Shown piece after piece: positions 34,657-46,995 of a stretch of 64,000 bases of DNA (within the stretch, counting starts at the first letter, position 1; each line of letters opens with the position of its first letter). The notes under the pieces were generated by a model, which saw only the letters and a list, made by a program, of their open reading frames with translations, was not told the origin of the DNA and ran no database searches. The stretch spans positions 496,001-560,000 of the forward strand of contig LATX02000179.1 in the NCBI GenBank assembly GCA_001466705.2. Reading direction: 5' to 3'. The stretch comes from Moniliophthora roreri. Taxonomy: Eukaryota; Basidiomycota; Agaricomycetes; Agaricales; Marasmiaceae. Made by a program: the position numbers and the translations under genes.

Positions 34657-37600
34657 TCATGAAGGGGTGACAGGAGATGCAGGTGTTGGTATCACTTCGT
34701 TGAGGAATCCTGGAAGGAACCTCTCCAACCTCTCCGAGGTGGCGGTCCATAACGTTCGTTGCCGCTGATCACGGTTGTCTTGGGGAGAAGGTGGGACGAG
34801 AATTTGGGCAGCATTCATGACCAGTAAGACATTCTTGAGGGATTCTGGAACAGCCTCGTGCTATGAACGCGGGATTAGCTATGATACGGAAAGCACGATG
34901 GGGGGAAAAGGACAGACTAGTTGATCGCCTTTATCAATGTTCATGTAACGATCCAATAGATCCAGTACTTCAATCCATTGTATCCGAATGTCGGCCTGGG
35001 ATTGACTTTCGCGAACTTCGAAATGCATGAATGATTTCGTCAAGAGCGCGGATGCTCTCAAACGGGTTTCCACCATGCCCTGCGGGTCCCGCAAGAAGAC
35101 TTGGGGCCTGAGAAGCTCGTCGAGAAGTGGGAATAGTACACGATTGAATAGTTCTTCTACTTGACCGGAATCCGCTTCATCAAGGACTTTGTGTGGCGCC
35201 AGGAGTGTTCGTTGCAGTTGACCTATGGCATTATGTCGGACTTCGCGAGCAGCATTTGCTGATTGACGGCTGAGGGAAGTCAGCAATGGCGAGAAAAGTT
35301 GTCGCCACCCTATAGACGATGAGCATGCAAAACTAAAACTAAATCTATATGAAGGATGACAAGTTACCTTGTTCCCGCTGCATCCGCGCGGTATCCATTA
35401 TTGGCGTGATAAACTTTTTGAGACTGGTGACCATGTCGACAGACTTTTTTCCACGCTCAATGGCTGGAGTGCTAGCACGATGTCAGTCATTCGAACTTTA
35501 CCAGGCATACATATTCAGAGACTAACTTTGCAGAAGTTAAAGGCTCATGCCGTCTACCATGGCGCAGTTGACTCTCTACTGAGAAGCCCGCATGCATAGC
35601 AAAGTCTTCCAGTAATGTTAGCAGTCCATTAAAGTTATCACCATTGACAAGTTGGCCATCACCGTCCCCGATCAGGGAGCTTACTAACTCGAAAGAGAGC
35701 CGAGCAGCCTCTGGATTGGAAATCGTGGATTTTATCACGGCAAATATCAAGTTCCATTCAGTTTGTGACCTGTAGTATGGTGAGATTCGTGAGATAAAAC
35801 TCGAGTACAAGGAACTCACTTTATGATATCCAAATGCTTCTGAACTAGGACAGCGACACCAGAAATGACTTGTTCAGCCACGGAGCTAGCGATAACAGGA
35901 GGCAGTCCAGAGAGAAGGTCAAAGGACAAGTACAATTGATCACGAAGTGAAGGCTACGGATATATCAGTATCAATGGAACGGGGGTCATGATAACAAAAA
36001 CCTACTCTTTGCGCGAGAATTAGACACAAACGGAGAAGGCTAACCACCGCACGTTCAATAAGAAGGATGCTGTACTGTCCCGCCGAAGAGAGCAATGCAG
36101 AGAGATGCTCAAATACGATCGGCCTACGTTGATTAGTACCGGAACAGTACTGAAACAAGTCTGACTGACCAAGTATCCTCGATGTGCTGTGATGCTTGAC
36201 AGGAAATGCTTACCATTGTCTCGAGGAGAAAGACAGAAGCTGGGTCGTATGGCAGAGAATTGGAATCATCATCTTGGGAGGGTATCAAGCCGTCATCCGA
36301 TTCTTGCTTCAGTTTAGCCACCGTGCGTTCATGTGCAAGTGCTTCCAAAGCACGGATTGCAGCTACCAGGGCGTCAATCTGAAGATGCCTATTTGAATCG
36401 AGCATGAGCTGGATACACCACAGAGAGCACTCAGACATACATCACTTGACCGTAAAACTCATCTAGGCGGCATGACTTGATACAGTCAATCGTACTGAGC
36501 GTATTCTCAATGTCTGAGTCGGTCGCATCAGGGACAAGGTTTTCAGAGCTAGCACCATACGGCGTCATGAGGTAGGAAGACAACGCGGACAGAAGGCCAC
36601 CATCCCCTCTTGCGGCAGGTTTTTGAGGTTGAGCGCCTCTCAGTGGTATCATGGATGCGCCGCCAAGGAAATCCTCCATTTGAAGCATGGGGGTTGGCAG
36701 GAGGGAATGAATGAACAAGTTCTGAAACATCTCGAAGATCTGTACAATATTTTACCAGAGACACCTTCCAGACATAATAGGACGTACCTGGGTCCATCCT
36801 TCGCGCAATGCGTTCCCATTCCCATTGACAATGTTGAAGAGAACGACAGCCGCCATCTGACCTTTCACGTTTGTTCCAAATCTTACGGATAGGTTCGAAA
36901 CGGTCACGGAGTGTCCTTCCACGTCAACGACGGGGTAATTTGGAACACTCGCTTGGAGAGACTCCGGAAGCAGACCCGTAGCTTGTGACAGGGATACCAC
37001 CACAAAGTCAAAGACCTCGGGTAATTGGAACCGGCCAGCTAATGTTGCACATTGCCTGAAGCCGGCTATCGACCGCTGTATGATGTGTTCGTCGTCAAAG
37101 CTCATGAACGCGTACGCTATCGCGGATATCACGGGCTTCCAGACAGTTTTGAACATGTCAAGGTCGAACAAGGCGGAGTTGCACACCATGTAATCACCTA
37201 TGCAGGATGTAAAAGAGGCGTGGCTTCGGTGAAGGGAAATGCTCACTTGCTGACCGGGAGCGTGTAAGCAGTTCCTTCCAGGCATATTCAAAACCTAGCT
37301 GGCCCGTATGCTCTTCTGGCATTACTATTTCACGCTTTCTTATCGAGTCATAAATACTTTGCTGTTTGGGCTTAATCAAAGTAGAGTCTGTATATGCTGC
37401 ATACTCGACTTACCACAAGTTCGACTGAAAAGTCATCTCCACCGTTCACGCCTTTCAGGTTCTTTTGATAATCTTCCAAGGACATCCGTCTCTGTGATGA
37501 GCGGTCAGTGCAGTTCATCGATTCTGGAGATCATATATCACCTTCACTTGTGGATTGTGAAGATCGGTGTTGAGCAGGATTATCGAGAACACGAGGACAT

Positions 37601-40175
37601 ATACAGCATCCTCAGTCTTGATCTCAGCTTTGCCCGAGGTCAAGACTTGGCCAGACAATTCGTCAGAGAAACGTACCTGGCCCCACAGCGAAGTATGCAG
37701 ATGCGAATGCCACGGCTATTCGATCAATTTGCTGAGACTCTCCTGGAAGACGGAATGTTTCCAACAATTCTCTCAAGGCTTCGGCAACTGCTTTCTGAGA
37801 ACAATGCCAATTCAGAGACTGACTTCGAATGAGAAGCTTATCGCGCCTACGTTTCTGAAATCAAAGAGATCGATAAACGCCTTCAGGACTTCAGTGTTCT
37901 CAGGTCTTGAGATAAAGTCACCGAGTAAACGTTTATCCAGCCTCGTGCATCCTTTCAAAAAGCGGGCTAGACTTTTCGGTTTGGTTATCTCTGGAGATAA
38001 ATCCGCGTAGATCAAGCCATTCTCTTCGAGGAACGCGAGTCCAGTTTTAGGCTTAGCGTTGAATCGGGATGCACCAGTCAGGATAAGCTTTTTCTGGGAT
38101 TTAACTTGCATAAGGGTATCCGCCGAAGGGAATCGCTGTCAAGATGACAAATTAGTATTATGGTCGAGCGCGTTTAGAAGTCGCATACGTCTGGCCAGTC
38201 CTCAAAAGTCTGAAGAGTTAATATCGTCAGTCTATCGCAATGCGTTCATGAACCGGAATTTACAAACACCCTCAGCCCGCTTCGCCATATCGTTCACAAA
38301 GGCAAGCAATATATCCAAGCACAGATATTGAGCATTTCGCTGCTGTACATCCAGTCCTCCAGCATAATGAGAGGGATGTACTGCCTAACAGTTAAGATCA
38401 GACCAAGTCACACCGAATCAAAGTGACGAACCTTCGTGAGGAACTCGATCACCCGCTCAAAGATGTTCTCGCAGTTAATATCACAATCATAGTTGGTGTA
38501 AAGATCAATCATGAAGCTGGGCTGTCGTGAGATCTGGCCGAGAGTTTCGAGGAAAAGATCTCTGGTTTCTCCGCGCGCAGGTGAAACGAGGACGCGGGTA
38601 GGCGTGGAATTACCCTTTGCCGAGTCCGCTTCAGGTGCAAGGGAAGGTGTCCCTGGCCTCGGAGATGCTGGAAACCCAGATGCCTTCTTCGCCGGCACTT
38701 GCTGGGGCTTCCCAACACCTGCTGTGAGGGGCGCTAGTCTGTCAATTGTGAAGGCCAAAAACAACTCCTGTTGTAGTTTGAGGTGTTCACGCATGGTATC
38801 GAACATTGTCGATATTGCACGAAGAGCTGCATGCAGGACTGTAAGGTTGTCGGACCGAGCCAATTGAAATAGGTATTTGCAACCGGGATCTAAAATCAGC
38901 GTCTTCAACGAAGCGAAAGCGCCAATTCGAGTGCCAGCTTCTTCAAAGGCGGCATTGAGGATCCCAAGAGCAACCAGACGAGTGGAGTCAGTGTGCTGCT
39001 GATCTGTTGGATCCAAAACATTGACCAGCACACGGAAAAGCTCAAGTATTGACGGGAGGCTGTCTGCGTAGGTTTAGTGTTTTACTAACGAAGATATGTT
39101 GTGTTACACACATTCAGTTCGTGGTCGAGTTATTGACGGACTAGGAGGCAACACCGCTGCCTCTTCTGAACGGGATTGTGGTTCTGCGGCGGTTTCTTGG
39201 GTGAGATTTGTTTCCTCTGTTCCTTCTGCCGAAGCTTCGGTTTCCCCTTCTACTCCTTCCTCCGTTGTTTCTGGTATTGTTGAAGCGACTTTCATCTTTA
39301 CTTCTGCTTCGGCAGCATCTTCCGCGTTGGCTGTCAATTTCGCTTCCTCTGTGGCCGGGTCGAGCGAGTGTAGTTTCGAGAAGACAGTTCTCACAAGAGA
39401 ACACATCGTGTTTTCAGCGGAACGGCGAAGTATCTCTATCGAAACATGAGCTTAGAGACATAGCACGTTGAAGGTTCTTACCACTGAGTCGCATCTGACA
39501 GCATGTTGTCAGCACCGTCTCTAACATCTCACAGACTTCCACGTCACTCAACATACTCCCAACACCGGACATACACAAGCAATCGTGTATGACAGTGATA
39601 ATTTTTAATATGACCACTTCATCTCCTGATGAATCGCTAGCCTCGAATTTACAGTGCGAGACTGTATTGCTGAGTTCGACGAGAGCTGCTTCTATGCCGA
39701 CACAGCTTGCATTTATTAACCCGCTAACGAAGAAACTGTGGAGGGCAGAAAGTGCAACAGACGTTATGGGTCCGGTAGAGAGGGGAGATCGGATGATGGC
39801 AAAAAATGGAGAGAGAAGGTTCAGTAATGGCACTGATTCAAGATCTACGGTAAAGTGAGACTCGGTTTCGAAAGCAAACCAGCTCCTTGACACACCTTCG
39901 ATATCGCGAAGTTCCCGCTTCAGATCATGGAATCCAGTCATCAATTCATGTTCGTTACCTTGCCCCCTCGGGAAACTCGAATCGAACGATTGGTTCGGTA
40001 TCCGCAGGCCAAAATCATTCCCTAATCCACTGTAGCGAGTATTCACGAAGTATGTTGAAGAGGCCCAACGAGAGTTTTTGCGCATAGTCGAGGTCACAGA
40101 CATGATCTCGGCGAGTAATACATGTTTCCGGGAGACGACTCGACGCGTCACAGAAAGTGGATCTGGGACGCTCAT
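34657..40175 (-). CDS. GEA: Arf guanine-nucleotide exchange factor, Gea/GBF1 family
   Basis: Twenty exons (40175-39896, 39844-39482, 39435-39112, 39063-38432, 38384-38268, 38209-38189, 38135-37851, 37794-37677, 37627-37542, 37491-37414, 37361-37247, 37197-36788, 36739-36441, 36388-36170, 36123-36006, 35953-35820, 35769-35527, 35471-35368, 35309-34918, 34860-34657) give 1513 aa. The DCB region has EIMSVTSTMRKNSRWAS and DVEVCEMLETVLTTCCQM. The HUS part has MIDLYTNYDCDINCENIFER. The Sec7 domain (about 580-775) has RFNAKPKTGLAFLEENGLI, TFRLPGESQQIDRIA and VFSIILLNTDLHNPQVK. HDS helical repeats fill the rest. A Glu/Thr-rich insert lies near residues 245-310. It loads Arf1 with GTP at the early Golgi for COPI coat assembly. 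Confidence 0.92.
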
Positions 40176-40808
40176 GAACGCTAATGAAGAGGAACACGTC
40201 CCAATCGAGCGCTAGAAATGGGAGGTAGAGTCTCGAGCTGATGTAATGACACGTAGGTCCTGTATGCCCGGATTGAACATTTTGATCTTATAACTTATTA
40301 TTCTCGTGAAGCCAAGCTGTCTGAGGCTCTACGCAGTACCAATGCTGCGCGTGCATCATGGCCCTAGAATTCTAGTTTTGTCTAGAGATCGAGGACCCCG
40401 AAACGGTAGGGATCTGGTAGGGATATCGCGTATGTTGACTTCAATAGGCGCACAAGTGATATACGGGCAACGATACAGATGTAACTTGTCTATAGAGACG
40501 ATTTTGCGAAGCACCTCTTACGCAATTTCAACTTTGAATCCAAAGAGTACAAATGAAAATTCAAAAGGCACGCACCAAGCCACCTCACTTCAGGGAAAAT
40601 ACATCGATTTCATTTCTCGACGATGGGTATTCCCGGCTGTTTTCCATGTATCCAAATCGAAGCCATCACCTTCCCCTACAGTCGAGCTATCCAAACAATT
40701 GACACTAGGATCGTCGGCATGTATATTAAATTTCAGACGATCACACGCAAGCTGAACAAAACTTGATCTGCATTACACACTCTCTGGATAAGTGGCCGGG
40801 ACTCATGT

Positions 40809-40931
40809 AGGGATGTTAATGGCTGGCTGGGCTAAGCTACGGCTATGCTTGAAGCAGCTAAGTGTTAGTGGCTACGGATAGTCATTAACCTTAACAGCTA
40901 CAGCTATGCTATGGCAGCTAGTAGCTACAAT
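40809..40931. repeat. AGCTA/GGCTA-rich short-repeat patch
   Basis: The stretch begins GTAGGGATGTTAATGG and contains many copies of GGCTA, AGCTA and TAGCTA in about 120 bp. The opening resembles the ends of hAT-type DNA transposons, but I found no matching inverted end nearby. It may be a transposon end, or just a simple-repeat patch. Confidence 0.3.
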
Positions 40932-41559
40932 GAAATTTGTCAAACTTATCAAATAGCCTCTGCTGGATGAACAACTGTAAACCCTTTCAACTGGAGAGGA
41001 CAGTGATGCAAAAAATAGTATAAATATACTGTAAATGCAGAATAGAGCATTGAGCCATAAGATACAGAGAAGATACTGGTATGGGGTAGCTTCCAGTAGA
41101 TAGACATAGTAAATACAAGGTCAGAGACATTAAATAGTGTAAGTTTTGATAGAATGTTAGGGTAGATATTAGTAAAATACTAAAAAAAAACAGAAATTGG
41201 GAGATGGATGCTACAGAATTGGATGAAATAAGGCAGGAGCTTATCTCTAATACACAAGGGATGCTATATGAATTTAAAGCATGGGTAAATAAGATGGAAT
41301 GTCTAGAAATGTGTTTTGAACTACTACATGTAAATCTGCAATTTTGGGGTATATATGCTTTTTGAGGTCATTTATAAATGGACTCCAATAATTCCAGAGT
41401 GTATTTCTATGCTATTCAATGTTCTGAACTTGGTTCCACAGTCACCTAAGCCTCTCAGTGACTCCTTGTACTGCTACCTTAATATAGGTGATTATTTGAA
41501 GATTCCTGAACCTTGTAATTATCATATCTAGTAGTTATCTGTCAGTAGCTTTTGAGAGA

Positions 41560-41763
41560 TTACTCTTTAGTATCAACTGAGAAGTGGAAGGCATTCTTAC
41601 TCTTCAATATGGAAACAGTTGGTCTTAACAGCTCTGGTAGATATAGTAGATTGTATTTGGTGATGTGGCCCATGTGATTGGTGTTAGTGATGGTGCCCCT
41701 GTGAATGCCTTTGAGATTGATAATGGAAGTATTAACTATAAGAGTATCTGGGGCATTTCCCAC
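41560..41763 (-). pseudogene. Possible Ty1/Copia pol scrap (protease to pre-integrase)
   Basis: A 67-codon frame holds a pattern like the segment after Copia protease: NLKGIHRGTITNTNHMG followed by KYNLLYLPELLRP and TVSILKS, comparable to the usual G-x-G ... NVLYVPxLxxNLLSV pattern. There is no gag, reverse transcriptase or LTR nearby, so it is at most a fragment. Chance similarity is possible. Confidence 0.3.
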
Positions 41764-42203
41764 TACATCTAGGGCTGCAAGCCATTACTGTACATAGTAC
41801 AGTTGATGGGTACCATAACTGTATAGAGACTTGGGAGATCACCTATATGGTACAGGTACTGGACAGGAAGGCCTGTAAATAACTGTCAAGTTTACAGCTG
41901 AACAAAAATAGCTGGGTAAATGTGTACCAGCCCTATATATGCAATAAGAGGCTTAAATGTTGAGTGTTGAACAAAGAATCTGAGACAGAGAGTTGACAGA
42001 ATCAAGATTGATGCCTGTTAGGCTTGGATTGCTTTGCCAAGCAAATGCAAATGATGGCAACACATATTCTGCATCACACTCAGCTTGCACTCTGCTTCAA
42101 CTTGTACCTTTTTGCTCATCTGCTATTTCTCAGGCCTAGATATGCAGAACCTCTGAGTTATGGAATTAGTTAGTTCTCTTCATCTTGCTGCTTACTGGTT
42201 ATA

Positions 42204-43188
42204 CAGTCATGCACCAGTCCTTGGTGCACTCAAATTTATTTGGCCTCAGAAAAATTTCCTCTACCTATCTGTCCCCAAACACTTGTCAGAGTTCATATAA
42301 ATGTATGAAAGCATTGTATAGAGCACCTCAGATGAGCAGAATGGAAGGGACAAGATATTACTATTAATTTTTTCTTGTGGGGTGTTTCCAAATTCAAAAC
42401 TGGTCCTTGATGCAGTCACAAGTTTACTTATTTGGAAATTATGATCAGACCCTAGCTCTCTTCCACTCCATCATCTGAGTTATTCTGACTCACTTTCATT
42501 GTCCTCCCCTTCCTCTTCTTCATTCTCTACTCATCATGAATGCAGCAGTGACTTTTCCAAGAGCTCCAGTTTCAGCCTTCGACCTTGCTCTTCTTTCCAT
42601 CTCCAATGTCAATGGGGCCATCCTTCTGTGTGTGTTTGTAGAGTTTGATTGCATGTTTTGTGTATTTTTCTTTGAGATTAGAAGCTAGCTGTTTGATTTT
42701 GGACTGAGACTTGGCTTTGCCAACTATAGAAGCTGCTGAGGATTGGTTGACTGTTGAAGTCACATTGAGTGGGAAAAATATTCTCAGGAAATCCTGATAT
42801 GGAAGGTGTGATGTGACACCTTCTTAGCAACTTGACCTGAAACCTCATTGTGATGCCTCTCCTGCCTTATTTTCACACTTGTAAATTGCTACAAGTACCT
42901 GGAAGGGTTTGGTTTACATGCTGAAACATGGGTGAGCATGCTTAGTTTATTTTTTTGCATCTGTTCCTTACTGAGAGCCCTTTAAATTTTCAGTCAAGGC
43001 TGCAAAAGTATTATTAGAATTTTCACAAACCTAGTACATTATCTATCCACCCATACTACTTATCATATATTGAGATACATCATTACTCTTCATATGAACA
43101 ATTGTCTGAAGGGTCACTGTCAAAGTAACAAATGGAAGGAGCCAATGATTCAAGGACCAGTGTTGCACCAAGGACTGGTGCATGACTG
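42204..43188. mobile_element. Non-autonomous TA-flanked inverted-repeat element (Tc1/mariner-Fot1-like, 985 bp)
   Basis: A 25-bp sequence starting CAGTCATGCACCAG at 42204-42228 occurs as an exact inverted copy at 43164-43188. Both ends are flanked by TA (42202-42203, 43189-43190). The TA duplication and CAGT terminus fit the Tc1/mariner superfamily (pogo/Fot1 branch). Within each end, TGCACCA and TGGTGCA form a small hairpin. The interior has no full transposase. A 63-codon Lys-rich minus-strand frame (42572-42763) is the only longer one and is unassigned. Confidence 0.75.
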
Positions 43189-43657
43189 TAAAGGTAGAGC
43201 TGATGGTGTTTTCAAAGTATTAACCCTTAAATCTTTTGTCTAGCTCATTCTAGCAACCTCTAATGTCACCTAATGATCTGGGATAATGAACTAGCCTTGT
43301 GAGAGTGAAAAAAAATAGCTTATCTAGAGTATTAGTGTGTTTTTCTTCTTCAAGAGTTGCAGGCTCATCCTTTTCTTTCAGGTTTCACTTGTACATATCA
43401 AGCAACATACCAAGCACTCTGAGCAGTTCACATGTGAACCTGAATGACTCCACCATTTTACATGGAACAGAGTAAATACTTACCAAAGTCACATGTTTAA
43501 GCATGTCTGAAAGACTCCACTGGTGACTATCACAAGAGGTTTGGGATTCCCATGACCCCATCTCTTGGTGGTATGCTTGGAAAAATCAATTTCAAACCTC
43601 TACCATCTGTCTCACAATGTGTTTACTATTTCAGGTGTATTTTTAAATGCCTCTCTT

Positions 43658-44094
43658 TGTTACAATTTCCCTCTTTTTATGTACCTATGCTTTCCTTTCC
43701 ACTTGGACATATTCACCTTCCCAGCCCCCTTTTTCATCTCTGTTATGCTTCTTACTCTATTAGACATGTACACACCCCCAGTTCCCATCTCCCTTCTCAC
43801 TCTTGTAATATTAGATATATAACATTTGCTGATAGTGTCAGTGATTATTTATATTTATCTGATACTACTGATTACATACAAGCTATTAGGTAGACATCAG
43901 TTGTATGTATTTAAGCAGTCATACCAGAGTCCAAGTTCTTCAGCTTGACCTGGTTAATATTATACTTATGTCAATGCAAGTGATTGTAACTCTCGGCTTC
44001 TGAACCCATTCTCAAACTTGACTTGTGCTCTTTCTATTACTGTTGATAGAAGAAGGGAGAAGCTTGTTGTCTGCATGATGCAAGTAACATAACA
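43658..44094 (+). repeat. 5' LTR of element A
   Basis: 437 bp, beginning TGTTACAATTT and ending AAGTAACATAACA. A TATA-like TATTTAAG starts at 43908 and the 12-mer TCAGCTTGACCT lies at 43940-43951, 32 nt later. The complementary primer site follows the LTR at 44097-44108. Confidence 0.8.
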
Positions 44095-44169
44095 CAAGGT
44101 CAAGCTGATCAATAGCCAACCTATTAAGGTCAAGGCATCACAGAACAAGACAAGACACTACTAAAACAG

Positions 44170-45529
44170 ATGAACCCTCTGACAAGGGAACAACAGCTTG
44201 AAGAGGATATTACTGAAGTGGAAGCAAGATGGTGCAGTTTACAAACCCAATTGATATTGAACCCTAGTGGACAAGTGATCCCACCATTAACTCATCCATT
44301 CCACAAACAGATACTGACCCTATTGCCATTACAATTGCCACTGAGGCAGTATCAGGAAGAGACTCCAGCCAAAGAACCCAGAACAAGGAAAACCTTGACC
44401 CTAGTATTCACAGTGCATGGCATTGAAGAAGAAGACTCTGAACCCTTATTATTCAAGAAGACATTCACAAAAGAAGAATTATTAACACTAGATATCTCCT
44501 TCAACTCACCCAAAGAATGAGATCCATTTCAGAAACTCCTTGAAACACTGAAGAATAGCACCAGAATGAGTACACTGAAACCATTAGCAGAAATGTCTGA
44601 AGAAAAGAAGCTGCAGGGGAGTAAGCCAAAGGTTGAGCCCCAACCCAGACCTGAGGAAACAACCATCAGTTCAACAGTACAAGTAATGTCTGAAGATAAG
44701 GAAATTAAGGCCACTCTTCCTACACCATTTACAGGAGAACAGAAAGACACAAAGAAGTTCCTTCTAGAAGTGCAACTGTATATTGCACTGAATTCTAAAG
44801 CATTTAAAAACAATAGGTTGAAAGAACTGTTCATGCTCTCCTATATGCAGGGAGGACCAGGACAGTTCTAGGAGAACAAGAAGACAGAGCAGCTTCTAGC
44901 AGAGGAAGATCTGAACAAAGCCCCCAAATGGAAGGATTTCTTAAAGGAATTCAAGGTGTCATTTGAACCCTTAGATATGAAACTCAATGCTCAGATGAAG
45001 CTCTGAGACTTGAAGATGAAGGAGCACACCAATGAATATACATACCAGTTCTAGTATCTGGCAGATCAGACTGGATACAATGATACAGCTCAGATAGAGG
45101 CATTCAAATGAGGACTGCTGAGAAGCCTCATGATGAAAATCATGACCAGGCCAGAAGGGAAGCCAGAGAATATAAAAGATTGGATGAACACAGCTATTCT
45201 CTATAATGAAACATGGAAGCAGGCACAACAGTATGGCAAGAGATGGGACAAGAACAACAGGAAACCCTAATGCTCTTTCTGGAAGAAAGACAGTCTCAGT
45301 AAAAAGGATTAGCAAAGAAGACTGAAAAGAGTACATGATGAAAGAACTGTGTTTCCAATGTGGAAAGAGCAGTCACAGAGTAAAGGACTGCCCTGATAAG
45401 CTGAAGAAAGAGGAGCCAAAGAAAATGACAAAAGAAGAATGGTATGTGAAGATCTGAGCCCTCATAAATGACCAGCTGAAAGAAGAAAAGGAACTTCTCC
45501 TTGACTTAATGGAGCAAGAGGGTTTGTAA
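44170..45529 (+). pseudogene. gag of element A (broken)
   Basis: It starts MNPLTREQQLEEDI and ends LMEQEGL then TAA. Between them are PFTGEQKDTKKFLLEVQLYI and the zinc knuckle CFQCGKSSHRVKDC near 45350-45395. In-frame stops occur near 44518, 44868, 45004, 45054 and later. Most look like CGA-to-TGA or TGG-to-TAG/TGA transitions when compared with the gag of copy C. Confidence 0.8.
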
Positions 45530-45603
45530 AGAGGCAAAGGAGTACAACATCCCCTCTGCCTATAACAATCTCACACTTTGTACTAGCTACAATTGATCAA
45601 AAT

Positions 45604-46290
45604 TCCATGCACATTCCTCTCAAATACAAAGTGGGAAACAAAATTGTTGAAACAAATGCCCTTCTTGATTCAGGAGCTGGAGGAAGATTCATAAATCCAG
45701 ACTTTGCTCAGACTCTGAAAAAGAAATGGGACATGCTCTCAAGGAAAATAAAAGTCTTCAATGTTGATGGAACCCCAAATAAAACAGCTTGGACCTCACA
45801 CTCCATCAATCTCTTGTTCTTGATAGGAACAAAAGAATTTCATGAAGATTTTCTGATTTTGGGTTTAGGAGAAGAGAAGATCATCTTAGGACTCCTCTGG
45901 TTACAAATCCATAACCCAGTGGTTGATTGGGAAACAGGGGAAGTAAAATTTCCATCACTCTGAAGGATTATGATCAGGAGGTTTACTGGAGTATTGGACA
46001 CCATGGAGCCAGAAATCCTTATTAGAGCAAAAAGAACTACTTCACAGGAACTCACCCAGATGCAGGAAATGTCCAAAAAGACTTAAGGAAATGGTACCTC
46101 CCTACCTGATGGACTACCACCACAGGTTTGAAAAAAAGGCATTAGAAAGGTTCCCACTGCCCCAGTCTTATGATCATGCCATCAAGCTTAAACCCAACTT
46201 TGTACCACATAACTGTAAGCTCTACCTGCTGTCCCTGCAAGAGCAGAAAGAGCAAGACAAATTCATTGCAGAAAATCTACAGAAAGGGTA
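45604..46290 (+). pseudogene. Protease and RT start of element A (interrupted by B)
   Basis: The protease active site NALLDSGAGGRFI (DSGA) lies near 45657, and ILGLLWLQIHNPVVDW later in the same frame. After a stop at 45961 the RT N-terminus continues (KKALERFPLPQSYDHAI) up to NLQKGY. Element B is inserted exactly there, after GGGTA. Confidence 0.8.
46286..46290. repeat. Target-site duplication of element B (left copy)
   Basis: GGGTA here is repeated at 53934-53938 directly after the right LTR of B. Five-base duplications are normal for Gypsy integrases. Confidence 0.9.
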
Positions 46291-46912
46291 TGTTACAGTC
46301 ACGCATGAACAGACAATCTTTTTCTTTTTCCTATCTATTGCTTTGACACTTAAGCGCTCTCAAGCACTAGTTTTCTCTTTCCACCTATGCTTCTCATTGA
46401 CATCTGGACACATCCACATTCCCAGCCCCCTTTTCTGACTTTATGCCTACCTTCCTATTTAAGACATCATTGCTATGTCGTTCATGACATCAGCATGATA
46501 TCATTATTCTATTCGTTTCTCTCTCTTTCTATTTATGATGCGATGTCACTTCTGACATCGCTTATTGTATCATTATATTTATTTTTACTTCCTCGACATC
46601 ACTTCTGATGTCATGTTCTCATTTACTATGTCATCAAAGGCACACTCTATTTACTAAACAAACGATGTCGACCTTGCAGTTTGTATGCAAACTGGTAACT
46701 ACAATCGTTGTATAAGTAGGTAGTTTGCAGGTCTAAGCTACCTCAGCTTGACCTAGTTAATCCTTTGGAACTCTTGCTCACATCGACCGAATCCTCAGAA
46801 CTCTAGCAAGAGCTGGAGAACTCGAACTCGAACTTGCTCCTTTTGTCAACTTAGCACCGCTACGTCATAGTGGTTGTTGAGTTGTTGTCGTTGCTGTGCA
46901 AGTAACGTAACA
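46291..46912 (+). repeat. 5' LTR of element B
   Basis: It begins TGTTAC and ends GTAACA, and is 622 bp. TATAAGTAGG at 46711 is a TATA-like box; TCAGCTTGACCT at 46743-46754 lies 32 nt downstream, where transcription should begin. Confidence 0.92.
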
Positions 46913-46914
46913 AA

Positions 46915-46926
46915 AGGTCAAGCTGA
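46915..46926 (+). promoter_or_regulatory. Primer-binding site of B, complementary to the LTR transcript start
   Basis: AGGTCAAGCTGA, two bases after the LTR, is the exact reverse complement of TCAGCTTGACCT at 46743-46754. No TGG typical of a tRNA 3'-CCA match is present. This is the arrangement of self-primed elements such as Tf1. Confidence 0.75.
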
Positions 46927-46995
46927 TCGTTGCTGACCTACCCAGGTTTAGGCACCACCGCTTATTGAAACACGACTCCCCCGAGGGCTCCCTTT

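Larger units (their letters stand above)
40176..42201. other. Gene-free repeat-rich region
   Basis: The first 600 bp hold the Arf-GEF promoter and a frame without recognisable content. Beyond 40800 the base composition shifts to AT-rich, CpG-poor, repeat-like DNA with the AGCTA-rich patch and the Copia-like scrap noted separately. I see no intact gene. Confidence 0.6.

Noticed and set aside
40306..40755. 149-codon plus-strand frame upstream of the Arf-GEF
   Set aside because: No family resemblance or splice pattern. It lies in the promoter region of the divergent gene and is probably chance.
46913..46930. tRNA-primed primer-binding site
   Set aside because: No TGG start and no recognisable tRNA 3'-end complement; the exact complement to the LTR transcript start explains the site better.
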